Assembly (NCBI GenBank): GCA_002632355.1
Contig: NSJJ01000010.1
Coordinates: 87,952-151,951, forward strand
Reading direction: 5' to 3'
Length of the DNA: 64,000 bases
From: Sulfuricella denitrificans
GTDB lineage: Bacteria > Pseudomonadota > Gammaproteobacteria > Burkholderiales > Sulfuricellaceae
A model generated the notes under the pieces. It searched no databases, was not told the DNA's origin, and was given only the letters and a program-made list of their open reading frames with translations. The translations under genes and the position numbers were made by a program. Each line of letters starts with the position of its first letter. Positions within the stretch are counted from its first letter, which is position 1. Of the stretch, positions 24,929-33,634 are shown piece by piece.

Positions 24929-26883
24929 GCAACAAGGACGACGACCGCTTCCGTGTCCGTCCCGGCACGCCGAAACGGCGCGGCGATACCTTCATCAACA
25001 AGGTGCTGCGCCAGACCAACAAGGCCGGCGCCAAGCTCGGCAAGACGGTCGGCAAAGTCGGCCAGCGGCCCGGCTCCCGGCTGGGGCGCGGCCATGTCGC
25101 GGCGCGCTTCGCCGGGGCCTCGCTCACGCCCAATGCCCGGCGGGTGACGATCAAGACTCGGCTGGTCAATCTGGGCAAGGCCGGGCCGCGTTCGACCGCC
25201 TCGCACCTGCGCTACATCGAGCGCGAAGGGGTTGATCACCAAGGGGGTCCAGGCCACGCCTACGGCCCGACAACCGACGCGGCGGACACCGCCGCATTCG
25301 AGGAGCTCGGGCGCGACGACCGGCACCAGTTCCGCTTCATCGTCTCGCCCGAAGACGCCGAACAGCTCGACGACCTGCGTACCTATACCCGGCACCTGAT
25401 GGCGCGCATGGAAGCCGACATGGGCACCCAATTGGAGTGGGTGGCGGTCGATCACTGGAACACCGACAACCCACACACGCACGTCGTCCTGCGCGGCAAG
25501 GACGACACCGGCAAAGACCTGATCATCTCCCGCGACTATATCGCCGAGGGAATGCGCCGCAGGGCCGCCGAACTGGCGACGGAGTGGCTGGGGCCGCGCA
25601 CCGAACTGGAGATCCAACGCGCCATGCAACGCGAAGTGGATCAGGAGCGATGGACGGGGCTGGATCGCACCCTGCAGCGCGAAGCCGTGGATGGTCTGGT
25701 GCGGCCGGAAACGCTGGCGGCATCTCGGCTGCAACGCCAGCGACAAATGCTGATTGGCCGCCTGCAGCACTTGCAGCGCATGGGCCTGGCGACCGAGCCG
25801 CAACCTGGAACGTGGGCTATCCATTCCGAGGCAGAGCCAACCCTACGGGCGATGGGCGAGCGCGGCGACATCATCCGTACCATGCAGCGCGCCATGAGCG
25901 GAAAGCAGCGCGATCTAGCCGTGTTCCAGCCCGGCGAGGATGGCCGTCCCATCGTGGGTCGTATCGTTGGCAAGGGGCTGGCCGACGAGCTGCACGACAA
26001 GGGCTATCTGGTCATCGACGGGATCGACGGCAAGGCGCACTACGTCGCGCTGCCATTGCGGTCGGAGCTGGAGCAGTATCCGGCCGGGGCCGTGGTGGAA
26101 GTGAAAGGCTCGGCCGACGTGCGCGCGGCCGACCGGAACATCGCCGCGCTGGCTGTCGATGGCGTGTACCGCACCGATGATCACCTGACCGTCGCGCAGG
26201 GACAGGCCACGGCCGACCGCGACCCGCGCGAAGTGGTGGCCACCCATGTGCGCCGGCTCGAAGCCCTGCGCCGCGCTGGCATTGTGGAGCGTGTCGCGGA
26301 AGGCGTCTGGCGCGTACCCGGCGACTTGGCCGAGCGAGGCCGCCAGTACGACGCGCAACGCCTCGGCGGTGGCGTGGCGGTGGAACTGAAATCGCATCTA
26401 TCCATTGAGCGGCAGACCCGCGTGATCGGCGCCACGTGGCTCGATCAGCAGTTGATCGGCGGAGGCAAGGGGCTGGGCGACCTGGGCTTTGGCAGCGAGG
26501 TCAAGGACGCGCTGCAACAGCGTGCCGATTTCCTGACCGAGCAAGGGCTGGCCGAACGGCGCGGGCAGCGCGTGATTTTGGCGCGCAACCTGTTGGCAAC
26601 GCTGCGCAGTCGGGAACTGGCAAAGGCCGCCAAGGATATGGCAGCGGAAACCGGGCTGGAGCATCGCCCGGTGGCCGACGGGCAGCGCGTGGCTGGCATC
26701 TACCGACGCAGCGTTATGCTGGCCAGCGGGCGCTACGCCGTGCTCGATGACGGCATGGGGTTCAGCCTGGTGCCGTGGAAGCCGGCGATCGAGCAGCGGC
26801 TGGGACGGCAGATCGCCGCCACGGTGCGCGGCGGTGGCGTGTCGTGGGAGATGGGACGGGGCAGAGGGCCATCAGTCGGCTGA
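24925..26883 (+). CDS. VirD2-like relaxase with DUF3363 domain
   Basis: A 652-residue relaxase that nicks the transfer origin and pilots the strand. A basic N-terminus is followed by a candidate nicking tyrosine in HLRYIERE (near residue 96) and the metal-binding histidine motif HWNTDNPHTHVVLRG (about 177-191). The DUF3363 region forms the C-terminal two thirds, ending in the family-typical ATVRGGGVSWEMGRGRG. GGAGG precedes ATG 24925. The gene ends just before the efflux cargo, so the cargo did not break it. Confidence 0.93.
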   Translation: MSNKDDDRFRVRPGTPKRRGDTFINKVLRQTNKAGAKLGKTVGKVGQRPGSRLGRGHVAARFAGASLTPNARRVTIKTRLVNLGKAGPRSTASHLRYIEREGVDHQGGPGHAYGPTTDAADTAAFEELGRDDRHQFRFIVSPEDAEQLDDLRTYTRHLMARMEADMGTQLEWVAVDHWNTDNPHTHVVLRGKDDTGKDLIISRDYIAEGMRRRAAELATEWLGPRTELEIQRAMQREVDQERWTGLDRTLQREAVDGLVRPETLAASRLQRQRQMLIGRLQHLQRMGLATEPQPGTWAIHSEAEPTLRAMGERGDIIRTMQRAMSGKQRDLAVFQPGEDGRPIVGRIVGKGLADELHDKGYLVIDGIDGKAHYVALPLRSELEQYPAGAVVEVKGSADVRAADRNIAALAVDGVYRTDDHLTVAQGQATADRDPREVVATHVRRLEALRRAGIVERVAEGVWRVPGDLAERGRQYDAQRLGGGVAVELKSHLSIERQTRVIGATWLDQQLIGGGKGLGDLGFGSEVKDALQQRADFLTEQGLAERRGQRVILARNLLATLRSRELAKAAKDMAAETGLEHRPVADGQRVAGIYRRSVMLASGRYAVLDDGMGFSLVPWKPAIEQRLGRQIAATVRGGGVSWEMGRGRGPSVG

Positions 26884-26970
26884 CTTATGGCTCCGCCGCG
26901 ATCCAGTCGGACAGACGTACCGCGCTCGACAACGGCATGGAATTCTTGCTTGTGGCGGCAATCAAGAGAA

Positions 26971-27008
26971 TTGCCATTTGCCAAAGATACCGGATGAATG
27001 GTATCTTT
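26971..27008 (+). promoter_or_regulatory. Promoter and operator of the SMR efflux/TetR unit
   Basis: A perfect 9-bp inverted repeat, AAAGATACC (26983-26991) and GGTATCTTT (27000-27008), lies 28 bp before the SMR start codon. It covers the -10-like TATCTT (27002-27007) of a weak promoter with TTGCCA (26978-26983) 18 bp away. It is the probable binding site of the TetR protein encoded just downstream. Confidence 0.68.
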
Positions 27009-27036
27009 CGGACTCAACTTCAACGTAGGTCAAGCC

Positions 27037-27381
27037 ATGAATCCACTATTCATTGCCTATGGTTCCCTTGCTCTCGCCATTGTTTGCGAGGTGACAGGCT
27101 CATCACTACTTCAGAAGACGGAGCAATTCTCTAAGCTCGTCCCGACCGTCGCGATGGGCCTCTGCTTCGTCGCTTCACTCTTTTTTCTATCACAAGCTCT
27201 AAAAGTCATTCCCCTCGGGGTTGCCTACGCGATCTGGGGTGGCCTAGGCATCGTGCTAACTGCACTCATTAGTGTTTTCGTATTTCGCTTCGCTCTAGAC
27301 GCGTGGGCATTAGTTGGCATTGGTCTAATCGTCTCGGGCGTTGTCGTGATGAATACCCTATCGCGCAGCGTGACGCATTGA
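27037..27381 (+). CDS. EmrE-like small multidrug resistance transporter
   Basis: A 114-residue SMR-family pump with four membrane helices. The essential membrane glutamate is in the first helix (E18 in IVCEVTGSSLL, matching E14 of EmrE), AYAIWGGLGIVL marks helix 3, and the C-terminus LSRSVTH closely follows that of EmrE. It exports cationic drugs such as quaternary ammonium compounds and dyes in exchange for protons. The start ATG 27037 lies behind the operator. The TetR gene follows after one base. GC content is lower than in the transfer genes, which points to a separate origin of this cargo. Confidence 0.92.
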   Translation: MNPLFIAYGSLALAIVCEVTGSSLLQKTEQFSKLVPTVAMGLCFVASLFFLSQALKVIPLGVAYAIWGGLGIVLTALISVFVFRFALDAWALVGIGLIVSGVVVMNTLSRSVTH

Positions 27382-27382
27382 T

Positions 27383-27970
27383 ATGGAGAACCGCTACACA
27401 CGAAGGAAACAGCCTGAGCTTGTCCGGCGCTCTCTACTAGAACATGCAGCAAGGCTCGCCGTTGAACAGGGGCTAACCGCAGTCACGGTTCAAGCCGTGT
27501 CCGATGCTGCAGGAGTGACTAAGGGTGGCTTAGCACACCATTTCCCGACTAAGCAGGCACTAATCGACGCAGTCTTCCACGAGATTCTCGATGCGCTAGA
27601 TCGTGAATTGGATGAGCGAATCAAAGCCGATCCCGATCTATATGGAGCCTTCACGCGCGCATATCTGGAATCCGTCTTCGACATCGGGCCAGAAGCGAAG
27701 GGCGGACCTTGGGCAACGCTATCCGTCTCAATGCTGACTGATCCGAGCCTTCGAGCGCTATGGGCACAATGGTTTCTAGCACGCATTCAACGGCATAGTG
27801 CCACCGATGACGACGTAAAACTGGTCGCGGTGCGTCTCGCTGCGGATGGCGTCTGGCTCGCTGATTTGAGCAGCATTCCCATTCTTAAGCGAGCGGAACT
27901 GCGTTCTTACCTCATTCGCGAGACTCGAACCAATACTGAGCAGACTAAACCTCAATCAGCCTCTACCTGA
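27383..27970 (+). CDS. TetR-family regulator of the SMR pump
   Basis: A 195-residue TetR-type repressor. The helix-turn-helix is at about residues 12-58 (RRSLLEHAARLAVEQG, VQAVSDAAGVTKGGLAHHFPTKQALIDAVF). The C-terminal half is the ligand-binding and dimer domain. It starts one base after the stop of the pump gene, so the two are cotranscribed and the repressor controls its own synthesis through the inverted repeat upstream of the pump. The likely inducers are pump substrates. Confidence 0.93.
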   Translation: MENRYTRRKQPELVRRSLLEHAARLAVEQGLTAVTVQAVSDAAGVTKGGLAHHFPTKQALIDAVFHEILDALDRELDERIKADPDLYGAFTRAYLESVFDIGPEAKGGPWATLSVSMLTDPSLRALWAQWFLARIQRHSATDDDVKLVAVRLAADGVWLADLSSIPILKRAELRSYLIRETRTNTEQTKPQSAST

Positions 27971-28044
27971 CCTACGCTTACTTGCGCCATAAGGATCGCA
28001 TGTTGCACTGCGTCTCGGCTTGACTAACTAAATACGGACCGGGA

Positions 28045-28593
28045 CTACAGGGCGGCACCGTGGAGGAACGCGCGTTCCACGACGGCCGCGAGCCCAGCTC
28101 GGGCGATCCGACCACGGCGCTCAGCCTCAACCAGCCCAAGAAGGATGGACACCCATATCTCGGTCAGGGCGGGTGCGGGAATATCGATCCTGAACACCCC
28201 CTGTTGCTGGCCACGCAGGAAAAAGGCATCAAGCGCCACATCCCAACTGGCATCGGGGCATGGATTGGACATCGGGTCTGGTTTCCAGTAATGGATCAGG
28301 AACGCGGTCAGTTCCCGGTGCTCCAGATTGTTAACTGTCATGCGCTTCAACGCTTCCAGCGGTGGCGCGGTATCCAGTTCGGCGGCCTGGATCGCTTCGC
28401 CGATTGTTTTGGTGGCGTGCGCCAGCAGCCGCTCGATCAACTGCTCCCGCGTGCGACAGAAACGGTACAGCGTCGCCTTGCTGATGCCGATCGCCTTAGC
28501 CAGTTCCTGCAGATTGGCGCGCGGTAGATCTACCAGCGCCTGGGCGAGGGCCACCAGCGTTTGATGCTCTTCCTGTGTTGCGTCAAGGGGCAT
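28045..28593 (-). CDS. TetR/AcrR-family regulator, divergent from the RND operon
   Basis: A 182-residue TetR-type protein. The helix-turn-helix lies at about residues 10-55 (LVALAQALVDLP, LQELAKAIGISKATLYRFCRTREQLIERLL). The C-terminal domain is the effector-binding type. It is transcribed leftward, away from the cytochrome b561 and RND efflux genes, across a 203-bp AT-rich region with inverted repeats, a standard layout for a local efflux repressor. Start ATG 28593. Confidence 0.9.
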   Translation of the reverse strand: MPLDATQEEHQTLVALAQALVDLPRANLQELAKAIGISKATLYRFCRTREQLIERLLAHATKTIGEAIQAAELDTAPPLEALKRMTVNNLEHRELTAFLIHYWKPDPMSNPCPDASWDVALDAFFLRGQQQGVFRIDIPAPALTEIWVSILLGLVEAERRGRIARAGLAAVVERAFLHGAAL

Positions 28594-28628
28594 TGGGGAT
28601 TCCGAGATGAAGCCAAAACTACCACTAT

Positions 28629-28712
28629 TGAATCATATCCGATTCAAAATAGCGAATTTTCAATGAGTCACAAGTTATTGTTACGACTCATATGACTCGA
28701 TATTGACTCATT
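28629..28712. promoter_or_regulatory. Operator region between TetR gene and RND operon
   Basis: Two palindromic systems lie in this AT-rich gap. TGAATC (28629-28634) and GATTCA (28641-28646) form a compact inverted repeat close to the tetR start, with extended imperfect arms. AATGAGTCA (28662-28670) and TGACTCATT (28704-28712) form a wide perfect one, with another GACTCATATGACTC in between. They are likely binding sites of the TetR protein for both directions. Confidence 0.6.
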
Positions 28713-28796
28713 AAAATCTAGGTGGCATCATGAACTCATTCGCGGTCATCCGACCGGGGGCTCTCGCCCCCAAGACCGCAATGAAAGGAGCCACAA

Positions 28797-29336
28797 ATGA
28801 ACACGCAAGTACGCTACACACCCACCGCGATCTGGCTGCACTGGATCATGGCCGTGCTGATTCTCGGCCTGATTCTCATGGGCATCTACATGAGCGAGCT
28901 TCCCGAGTCTCCGGATAAGTTCGCGCTGTACGACTTCCACAAGGCGATCGGCATGCTCGCGCTGCTGCTGATCTTTGCCCGGTTGGCTTGGCGTTGGACT
29001 CATCAGCCCCCCGCACTGCCGCAAAGAGTCTCAGCGACGACCCGCAAGGCGGCCGCCGCCGGACAGGCTCTGCTCTATCTCTGCATGGTCTTCGCGCCAT
29101 TGAGCGGCTGGCTCATGAGTTCGGCCTACGGCCATCCACCGTCATTTTTCGGCATCGTGACGTTGCCCGAATTGGTGTGGAAGAACGAGTCCTTTGCGGA
29201 GACGCTAAAGGGTGTCCATTTCGCGCTGACCAACGGGCTGCTGTTCCTGGCTGTTGGACACGTGGTGCTGGCGCTCAAGCACCACTGGATCAACAAGGAT
29301 GGTTTGCTGAATCGTCTCAAGCCGTGGGCTAACTAG
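28797..29336 (+). CDS. Cytochrome b561 family protein
   Basis: A 179-residue inner-membrane protein with four membrane helices and heme-ligating histidines in each expected place: AIWLHWIMAV (H15), YDFHKAIGM (near 48), LKGVHFALTN (near 140) and VGHVVLALKHHWI (near 155-163). Proteins of this YceJ-like kind shuttle electrons between quinones and periplasmic acceptors or superoxide. Being the first gene of an efflux operon is unusual; it may help with redox-active substrates of the pump. Start ATG 28797 follows AAAGGAG. Confidence 0.9.
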   Translation: MNTQVRYTPTAIWLHWIMAVLILGLILMGIYMSELPESPDKFALYDFHKAIGMLALLLIFARLAWRWTHQPPALPQRVSATTRKAAAAGQALLYLCMVFAPLSGWLMSSAYGHPPSFFGIVTLPELVWKNESFAETLKGVHFALTNGLLFLAVGHVVLALKHHWINKDGLLNRLKPWAN

Positions 29337-29380
29337 AAGGATTTTCGGGACGAAGGCATGAGTACGACAAGGAGCAGAGC

Positions 29381-30553
29381 ATGAATGGCCCACTTCAAAG
29401 CGCGTCGCAAACCGCTGCGCAGAGCATTTCCCCCAGACCTTGGCGCGCCATCGTCATTGCCTTCGTCCTGCTGGCCGTGGTCATCGCAGGTCTATGGCTC
29501 TGGCGCACCAGCCGCAGCGGCGGGCCTGGCTATACCCCACCGGGAGCCATCGACGTCGTGGCGATGACCGTGAAGAGCGAACCGGCGCCAGCAAGCCTGG
29601 AGGCGCTGGGCGAATTGCGCGCGGTACGACAAGTGACCCTGTCCGGCGAAGTCGCCGGCCGCATCGCGGCGATCTCTTTCGAGCCGGGCCAGCGTGTGAA
29701 GGCGAGCACCTTGCTGGTCCAGTTGGACGACTCGTCCGAACAGGCCGATCTCGCGGCGGCCAAGGCCGGCGCGACTTTCGCGCAGCAGCAATTGGCTCGG
29801 GCCAGCGAACTGGCAGCGACAGGCGCAACCTCCAAGGAAGTGCTGCAGCAACGCCAGTCGGAGCGCGACCAGAAAGTCGCGGCGGCGCAGCAATTGGAAG
29901 CGCGCATCCAGAAGATGCGTATCCGCGCGCCCTTCCCCGGAGTACTCGGCCTGCGGCAGGTAGACCTGGGCCAGTACCTCAATGCCGGCGACAAGGCTGT
30001 CACGCTGACCGACCTCGATACGCTGTACGTGAACTTCGACGTGCCGCAGCAGGAACTGGCGCAGCTTCGAGTCGGCCAGCGCGTCGAGGTCAGGAGCGAC
30101 ACGCCCGGCGTCGCGTCGTTGCCGGCAAAGATCACGGCGATCGAACCACAGATCGGCCGCGACACACGCAACGCGACGATCCAGGCCCTGCTGGCCAATC
30201 CGCGGCGAACGCTGCGCCCCGGTATGTACGTTACGGTCGCCGTGGCCCTGCCCGACGAGCCCGAAGCGGTGCTGGTGCCGGCGACCGCGATCATCACGTC
30301 CGCATCGGGTGATGCCGCAGCCGTCGTGCGCGAACTGTCCGCACAGCAGACGGGCAAGGCAGAGATTGTGCCGATCATCACCGGACGGCGCATTGGTGAT
30401 CGCGTGGTCGTCACCCGCGGCCTCAAGACGGGCGATGTCGTCGTTACCGAAGGTCAGTTGCGCATCCAGCCGGGCGCAGCCGTGCACCTGATCGAGAAGC
30501 CTGCACCCGGTTCGTCGTCCGTTCCGGACGCAGCACCTGTCGCGGAGAGGTGA
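29381..30553 (+). CDS. RND efflux periplasmic adaptor (membrane fusion protein)
   Basis: A 390-residue adaptor subunit. An N-terminal membrane anchor lies at about residues 24-44, then a biotinyl-lipoyl-like half (GEVAGRIAAISFEPGQRVKAST), a coiled-coil hairpin at about 115-170, the second lipoyl half (RIRAPFPGVLGLRQVDLGQYL) and beta-barrel and membrane-proximal domains to the end. It links the inner-membrane pump to the outer-membrane channel. It follows cytochrome b561 by 44 bp and precedes the pump gene by 3 bp. The build is closest to adaptors of MexHI-type pumps. Confidence 0.93.
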   Translation: MNGPLQSASQTAAQSISPRPWRAIVIAFVLLAVVIAGLWLWRTSRSGGPGYTPPGAIDVVAMTVKSEPAPASLEALGELRAVRQVTLSGEVAGRIAAISFEPGQRVKASTLLVQLDDSSEQADLAAAKAGATFAQQQLARASELAATGATSKEVLQQRQSERDQKVAAAQQLEARIQKMRIRAPFPGVLGLRQVDLGQYLNAGDKAVTLTDLDTLYVNFDVPQQELAQLRVGQRVEVRSDTPGVASLPAKITAIEPQIGRDTRNATIQALLANPRRTLRPGMYVTVAVALPDEPEAVLVPATAIITSASGDAAAVVRELSAQQTGKAEIVPIITGRRIGDRVVVTRGLKTGDVVVTEGQLRIQPGAAVHLIEKPAPGSSSVPDAAPVAER

Positions 30554-30556
30554 GCC

Positions 30557-33500
30557 ATGAAGTTCACTGACCTGTTCATCCGGCGCCCGATCCTGTCGGT
30601 GACGCTGAGCCTGCTGATCCTGCTGACCGGCACCGTCTCGCTGTTCTCGCTGCCGATGCGCGAGTACCCGAAGATGGAGAGCGCAACCATCGTCGTGACG
30701 ACCAACTACCCCGGTGCGACGCAGCAGGTCATGCAGGGTTTCGTGACCACGCCCATCGCGCAGGCCATCGCCGGCGCGAACGGCATCGAGTACATCGTCT
30801 CCACGTCCACGCTCGGCCGCAGCGAAATCAAGGCCAAGCTGGTGCTCAACGCCGACGCGGACCGCGCCATGACCGAGGTGCTGTCCAGGGTGCAACAGGT
30901 GAAGTACCGCCTGCCGCAAGGGACCACTGACCCGGTGATCGACAAGATCACCGATGGCGTGTCGGCGGTGATGTACCTGGCCTTCGTCAGCGACCGGCAG
31001 ACCATTCCCGAAGTCACTGACTTCATCGCCCGCGTCGCGCAGCCGCTCATCACTTCCGTGCCCGGCGTGGCTTCGACCGAGATCGGTGGCGGCCAAACGA
31101 TTGCGATGCGGCTATGGGTCGATCCAATCAAGCTCGCTGCGCGCGGACTTACCGCCGACGACCTGGCCAACGCACTGCGCGCCAACAACGTCCAGGCGGC
31201 GCCCGGCACACTCAAGGGCAGCGATACGCTGGTGCCCATTACCGCGGCTACCGACCTGCGCAGCGTGCAGGCTTTCCGCGACATGGTGCTCAAGCGCGCC
31301 GACAACAGCGTGGTGCGACTGGCTGATGTGGCGACAGTAGAACTGGGTGGCCAGAACTATGACAGCGGCTTCCTCAACGATGGCGTTCGCGCCGTGTCGC
31401 TCGCGGTATCGCCCACACCGGACGGCAATCCGCTCACGATCGTCGCCGGGGTCGAGGCACTGCTGCCGGACCTGCAGCGCGCCGCCCCGCCGGGCCTGAA
31501 GATCATCAACACCTTCGATACAGCGAGCTATGTGAACGCCTCGATCGAGGAAGTCCTGCTCACCCTGGTCGAGGCCGTCTTCATCGTGGTGCTGGTGATC
31601 TACTTGTTCCTCGGCTCGCTGCGCGCGGTGGTCATCCCCATCATCACCATTCCGCTGTCGCTGGTGGGCACGGCGGCACTGATGCTTGCCTTCGGCTTCT
31701 CGCTGAACCTGCTGACGCTGCTGGCGATGGTGCTGGCGATCGGACTCGTGGTGGACGACGCGATCGTGGTCGTCGAGAACATCCATCGCCACATCGAGGA
31801 AGGTCTGTCGCCGCCGCGCGCCGCGCTGGTGGGCGCGCGCGAGATCGTCGGCCCCGTGATCGGTATGACGATCACCTTGGCGGCGGTGTACGCGCCGATC
31901 GGCCTGATGGGCGGCCTGACCGGCGCGCTGTTCAAGGAGTTCGCCTTTACGCTGGCCGGTTCGGTGATCGTCTCCGGCGTCATCGCGCTAACCCTGTCGC
32001 CGATGATGAGCAGCTTTCTGCTCAGTGATCGCCTGTCCGAAGGACGCCTCGCCCAACGCATTGAGCACTCGATGGAGGCGCTGGCGGAACGCTACCGTCG
32101 GCTGCTGGACCGCACCCTGCACGCCCGCGCCGCAGTGCTGCTGGTCTGCGCTACGGTGCTGGTCGGCATCGTCGTGCTGTTCTTGGGTGTGAAGCGTGAA
32201 CTCGCTCCCGGCGAGGACCAAGGCTACGTCTTCATCCAGACCAAGGGGCCACAGTATGCCAACATCGGCTACACCGAGCGCTTCGCGCGCGAGGTGGAAG
32301 GATTCTTCCGGCAACTGCCCGACTACGAAGGCAGTTTCTTGGTGAACGGTGCCGGCAGCCAGAACAACGGCTTTGGAGGCGTGGTCCTCAAGCCGTGGGC
32401 GCAGCGCAAGCAGAACTCCAATCAGGTCGAGGCCACGCTCAACGGGCGCGCTGCGAACCTCACGGGGGTTTCGCTCACTGCCTTCCAGCCGGCACCGCTA
32501 CCCGCCGGCAGCGGCGGCTTGCCGGTACAGATGGTGCTGCGCGCGCCCAACGACTTCGCAAGCCTGTACCAGACAATGGAAGGCATCAAGGGCGCTGCCT
32601 GGGGCAGCGGCCTGTTTGCCTTCGTCGAGAGCGACCTGGCCTTCGACAGCCCACAGGCTCGGTTGACCGTCGATGCCGCGAAGGCCGGCGAGATGGGGGT
32701 CACGATGACCGCCGTGGCAGAGACGCTGGCGACGCTGGTCGGCGAGAACTACATCAATCGCTTCAACTGGTACGACCGTTCCTACGACGTCATCTCCCAG
32801 GTGCCGCAGTCCAGCCGCCGCACGCCGGGCGATCTGGCCGGCTACTACGTGCGTACCCAGTCCGGCAAGCTGGTGCCGCTGGCGACCATGGTCGATGTGC
32901 AGATGCGGCCCGAGGTCAATCGACTGCCGCAGTTCAACCAGATGAATGCCGTCACGCTCTCGGGCGTCCTGCTACCCGGCGTGACGATGGGACAGGCTGT
33001 GGATTTCCTGAAGAGCCAACCGTTGCCCACCGGCTACCAAATCGACTGGCTGTCCGACAGCCGCCAGTTCGTCAAGGAGGGCAACCGCCTGACGGTTTCC
33101 TTCGGCTTCGCGCTGATCGTCATCTTCCTGGTGCTGGCCGCTCAGTTCGAGAGCATGCGCGACCCGCTGGTGATCCTGGTGACGGTGCCGCTGGCGATCT
33201 GCGGGGCATTGATCCCACTATGGCTCGGCTACTCGACGCTGAACATCTACACGCAGATCGGCTTGGTCACATTGATAGGCCTGATTTCCAAACACGGCAT
33301 CCTGATGGTCTCCTTCGCCAACCACATTCAGATGCAAGAAGGCGTCGGCCCTGCGGAAGCGATCCTCAAGGCGGCGGTGATACGTATGCGGCCGGTGCTG
33401 ATGACCACGGCCGCGATGGTGACGGGCCTGATTCCGCTGCTATTCGCCGGCGGTGCCGGCGCGGCCAGTCGCTTCGCCATAGGCATCATCGTTGTCACCG

Positions 33501-33634
33501 GCATGCTGATTGGCACACTGTTCACGCTGTTCGTTCTGCCGACCATTTACAGCCTGCTCGCTCGCGATCACCGCGCCCATGCGGCATCGGTGCGCGCGCA
33601 GGAACTCGCCAAGGAGGAGTTGAGTCATGCGTGA
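30557..33634 (+). CDS. RND multidrug efflux permease (HAE1 type)
   Basis: A 1025-residue proton-driven pump subunit with the normal twelve-helix RND plan: helix 1 at about 10-30, a large periplasmic loop, helices 2-6 at 330-490, helix 7 near 525-545, a second loop, and helices 8-12 at 845-1005. The proton-relay aspartate pair is in helix 4, GLVVDDAIVVVENI (near 400). Substrate type cannot be read from sequence; similarity in layout is to MexI-like multidrug pumps. Its end overlaps the channel gene by 8 bases. Confidence 0.93.
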   Translation: MKFTDLFIRRPILSVTLSLLILLTGTVSLFSLPMREYPKMESATIVVTTNYPGATQQVMQGFVTTPIAQAIAGANGIEYIVSTSTLGRSEIKAKLVLNADADRAMTEVLSRVQQVKYRLPQGTTDPVIDKITDGVSAVMYLAFVSDRQTIPEVTDFIARVAQPLITSVPGVASTEIGGGQTIAMRLWVDPIKLAARGLTADDLANALRANNVQAAPGTLKGSDTLVPITAATDLRSVQAFRDMVLKRADNSVVRLADVATVELGGQNYDSGFLNDGVRAVSLAVSPTPDGNPLTIVAGVEALLPDLQRAAPPGLKIINTFDTASYVNASIEEVLLTLVEAVFIVVLVIYLFLGSLRAVVIPIITIPLSLVGTAALMLAFGFSLNLLTLLAMVLAIGLVVDDAIVVVENIHRHIEEGLSPPRAALVGAREIVGPVIGMTITLAAVYAPIGLMGGLTGALFKEFAFTLAGSVIVSGVIALTLSPMMSSFLLSDRLSEGRLAQRIEHSMEALAERYRRLLDRTLHARAAVLLVCATVLVGIVVLFLGVKRELAPGEDQGYVFIQTKGPQYANIGYTERFAREVEGFFRQLPDYEGSFLVNGAGSQNNGFGGVVLKPWAQRKQNSNQVEATLNGRAANLTGVSLTAFQPAPLPAGSGGLPVQMVLRAPNDFASLYQTMEGIKGAAWGSGLFAFVESDLAFDSPQARLTVDAAKAGEMGVTMTAVAETLATLVGENYINRFNWYDRSYDVISQVPQSSRRTPGDLAGYYVRTQSGKLVPLATMVDVQMRPEVNRLPQFNQMNAVTLSGVLLPGVTMGQAVDFLKSQPLPTGYQIDWLSDSRQFVKEGNRLTVSFGFALIVIFLVLAAQFESMRDPLVILVTVPLAICGALIPLWLGYSTLNIYTQIGLVTLIGLISKHGILMVSFANHIQMQEGVGPAEAILKAAVIRMRPVLMTTAAMVTGLIPLLFAGGAGAASRFAIGIIVVTGMLIGTLFTLFVLPTIYSLLARDHRAHAASVRAQELAKEELSHA

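Noticed and set aside
29492..31096. Open frame of 534 codons opposite the RND adaptor and permease genes
   Set aside because: The product is His/Arg/Asp-rich nonsense and crosses two well-supported genes on the other strand.
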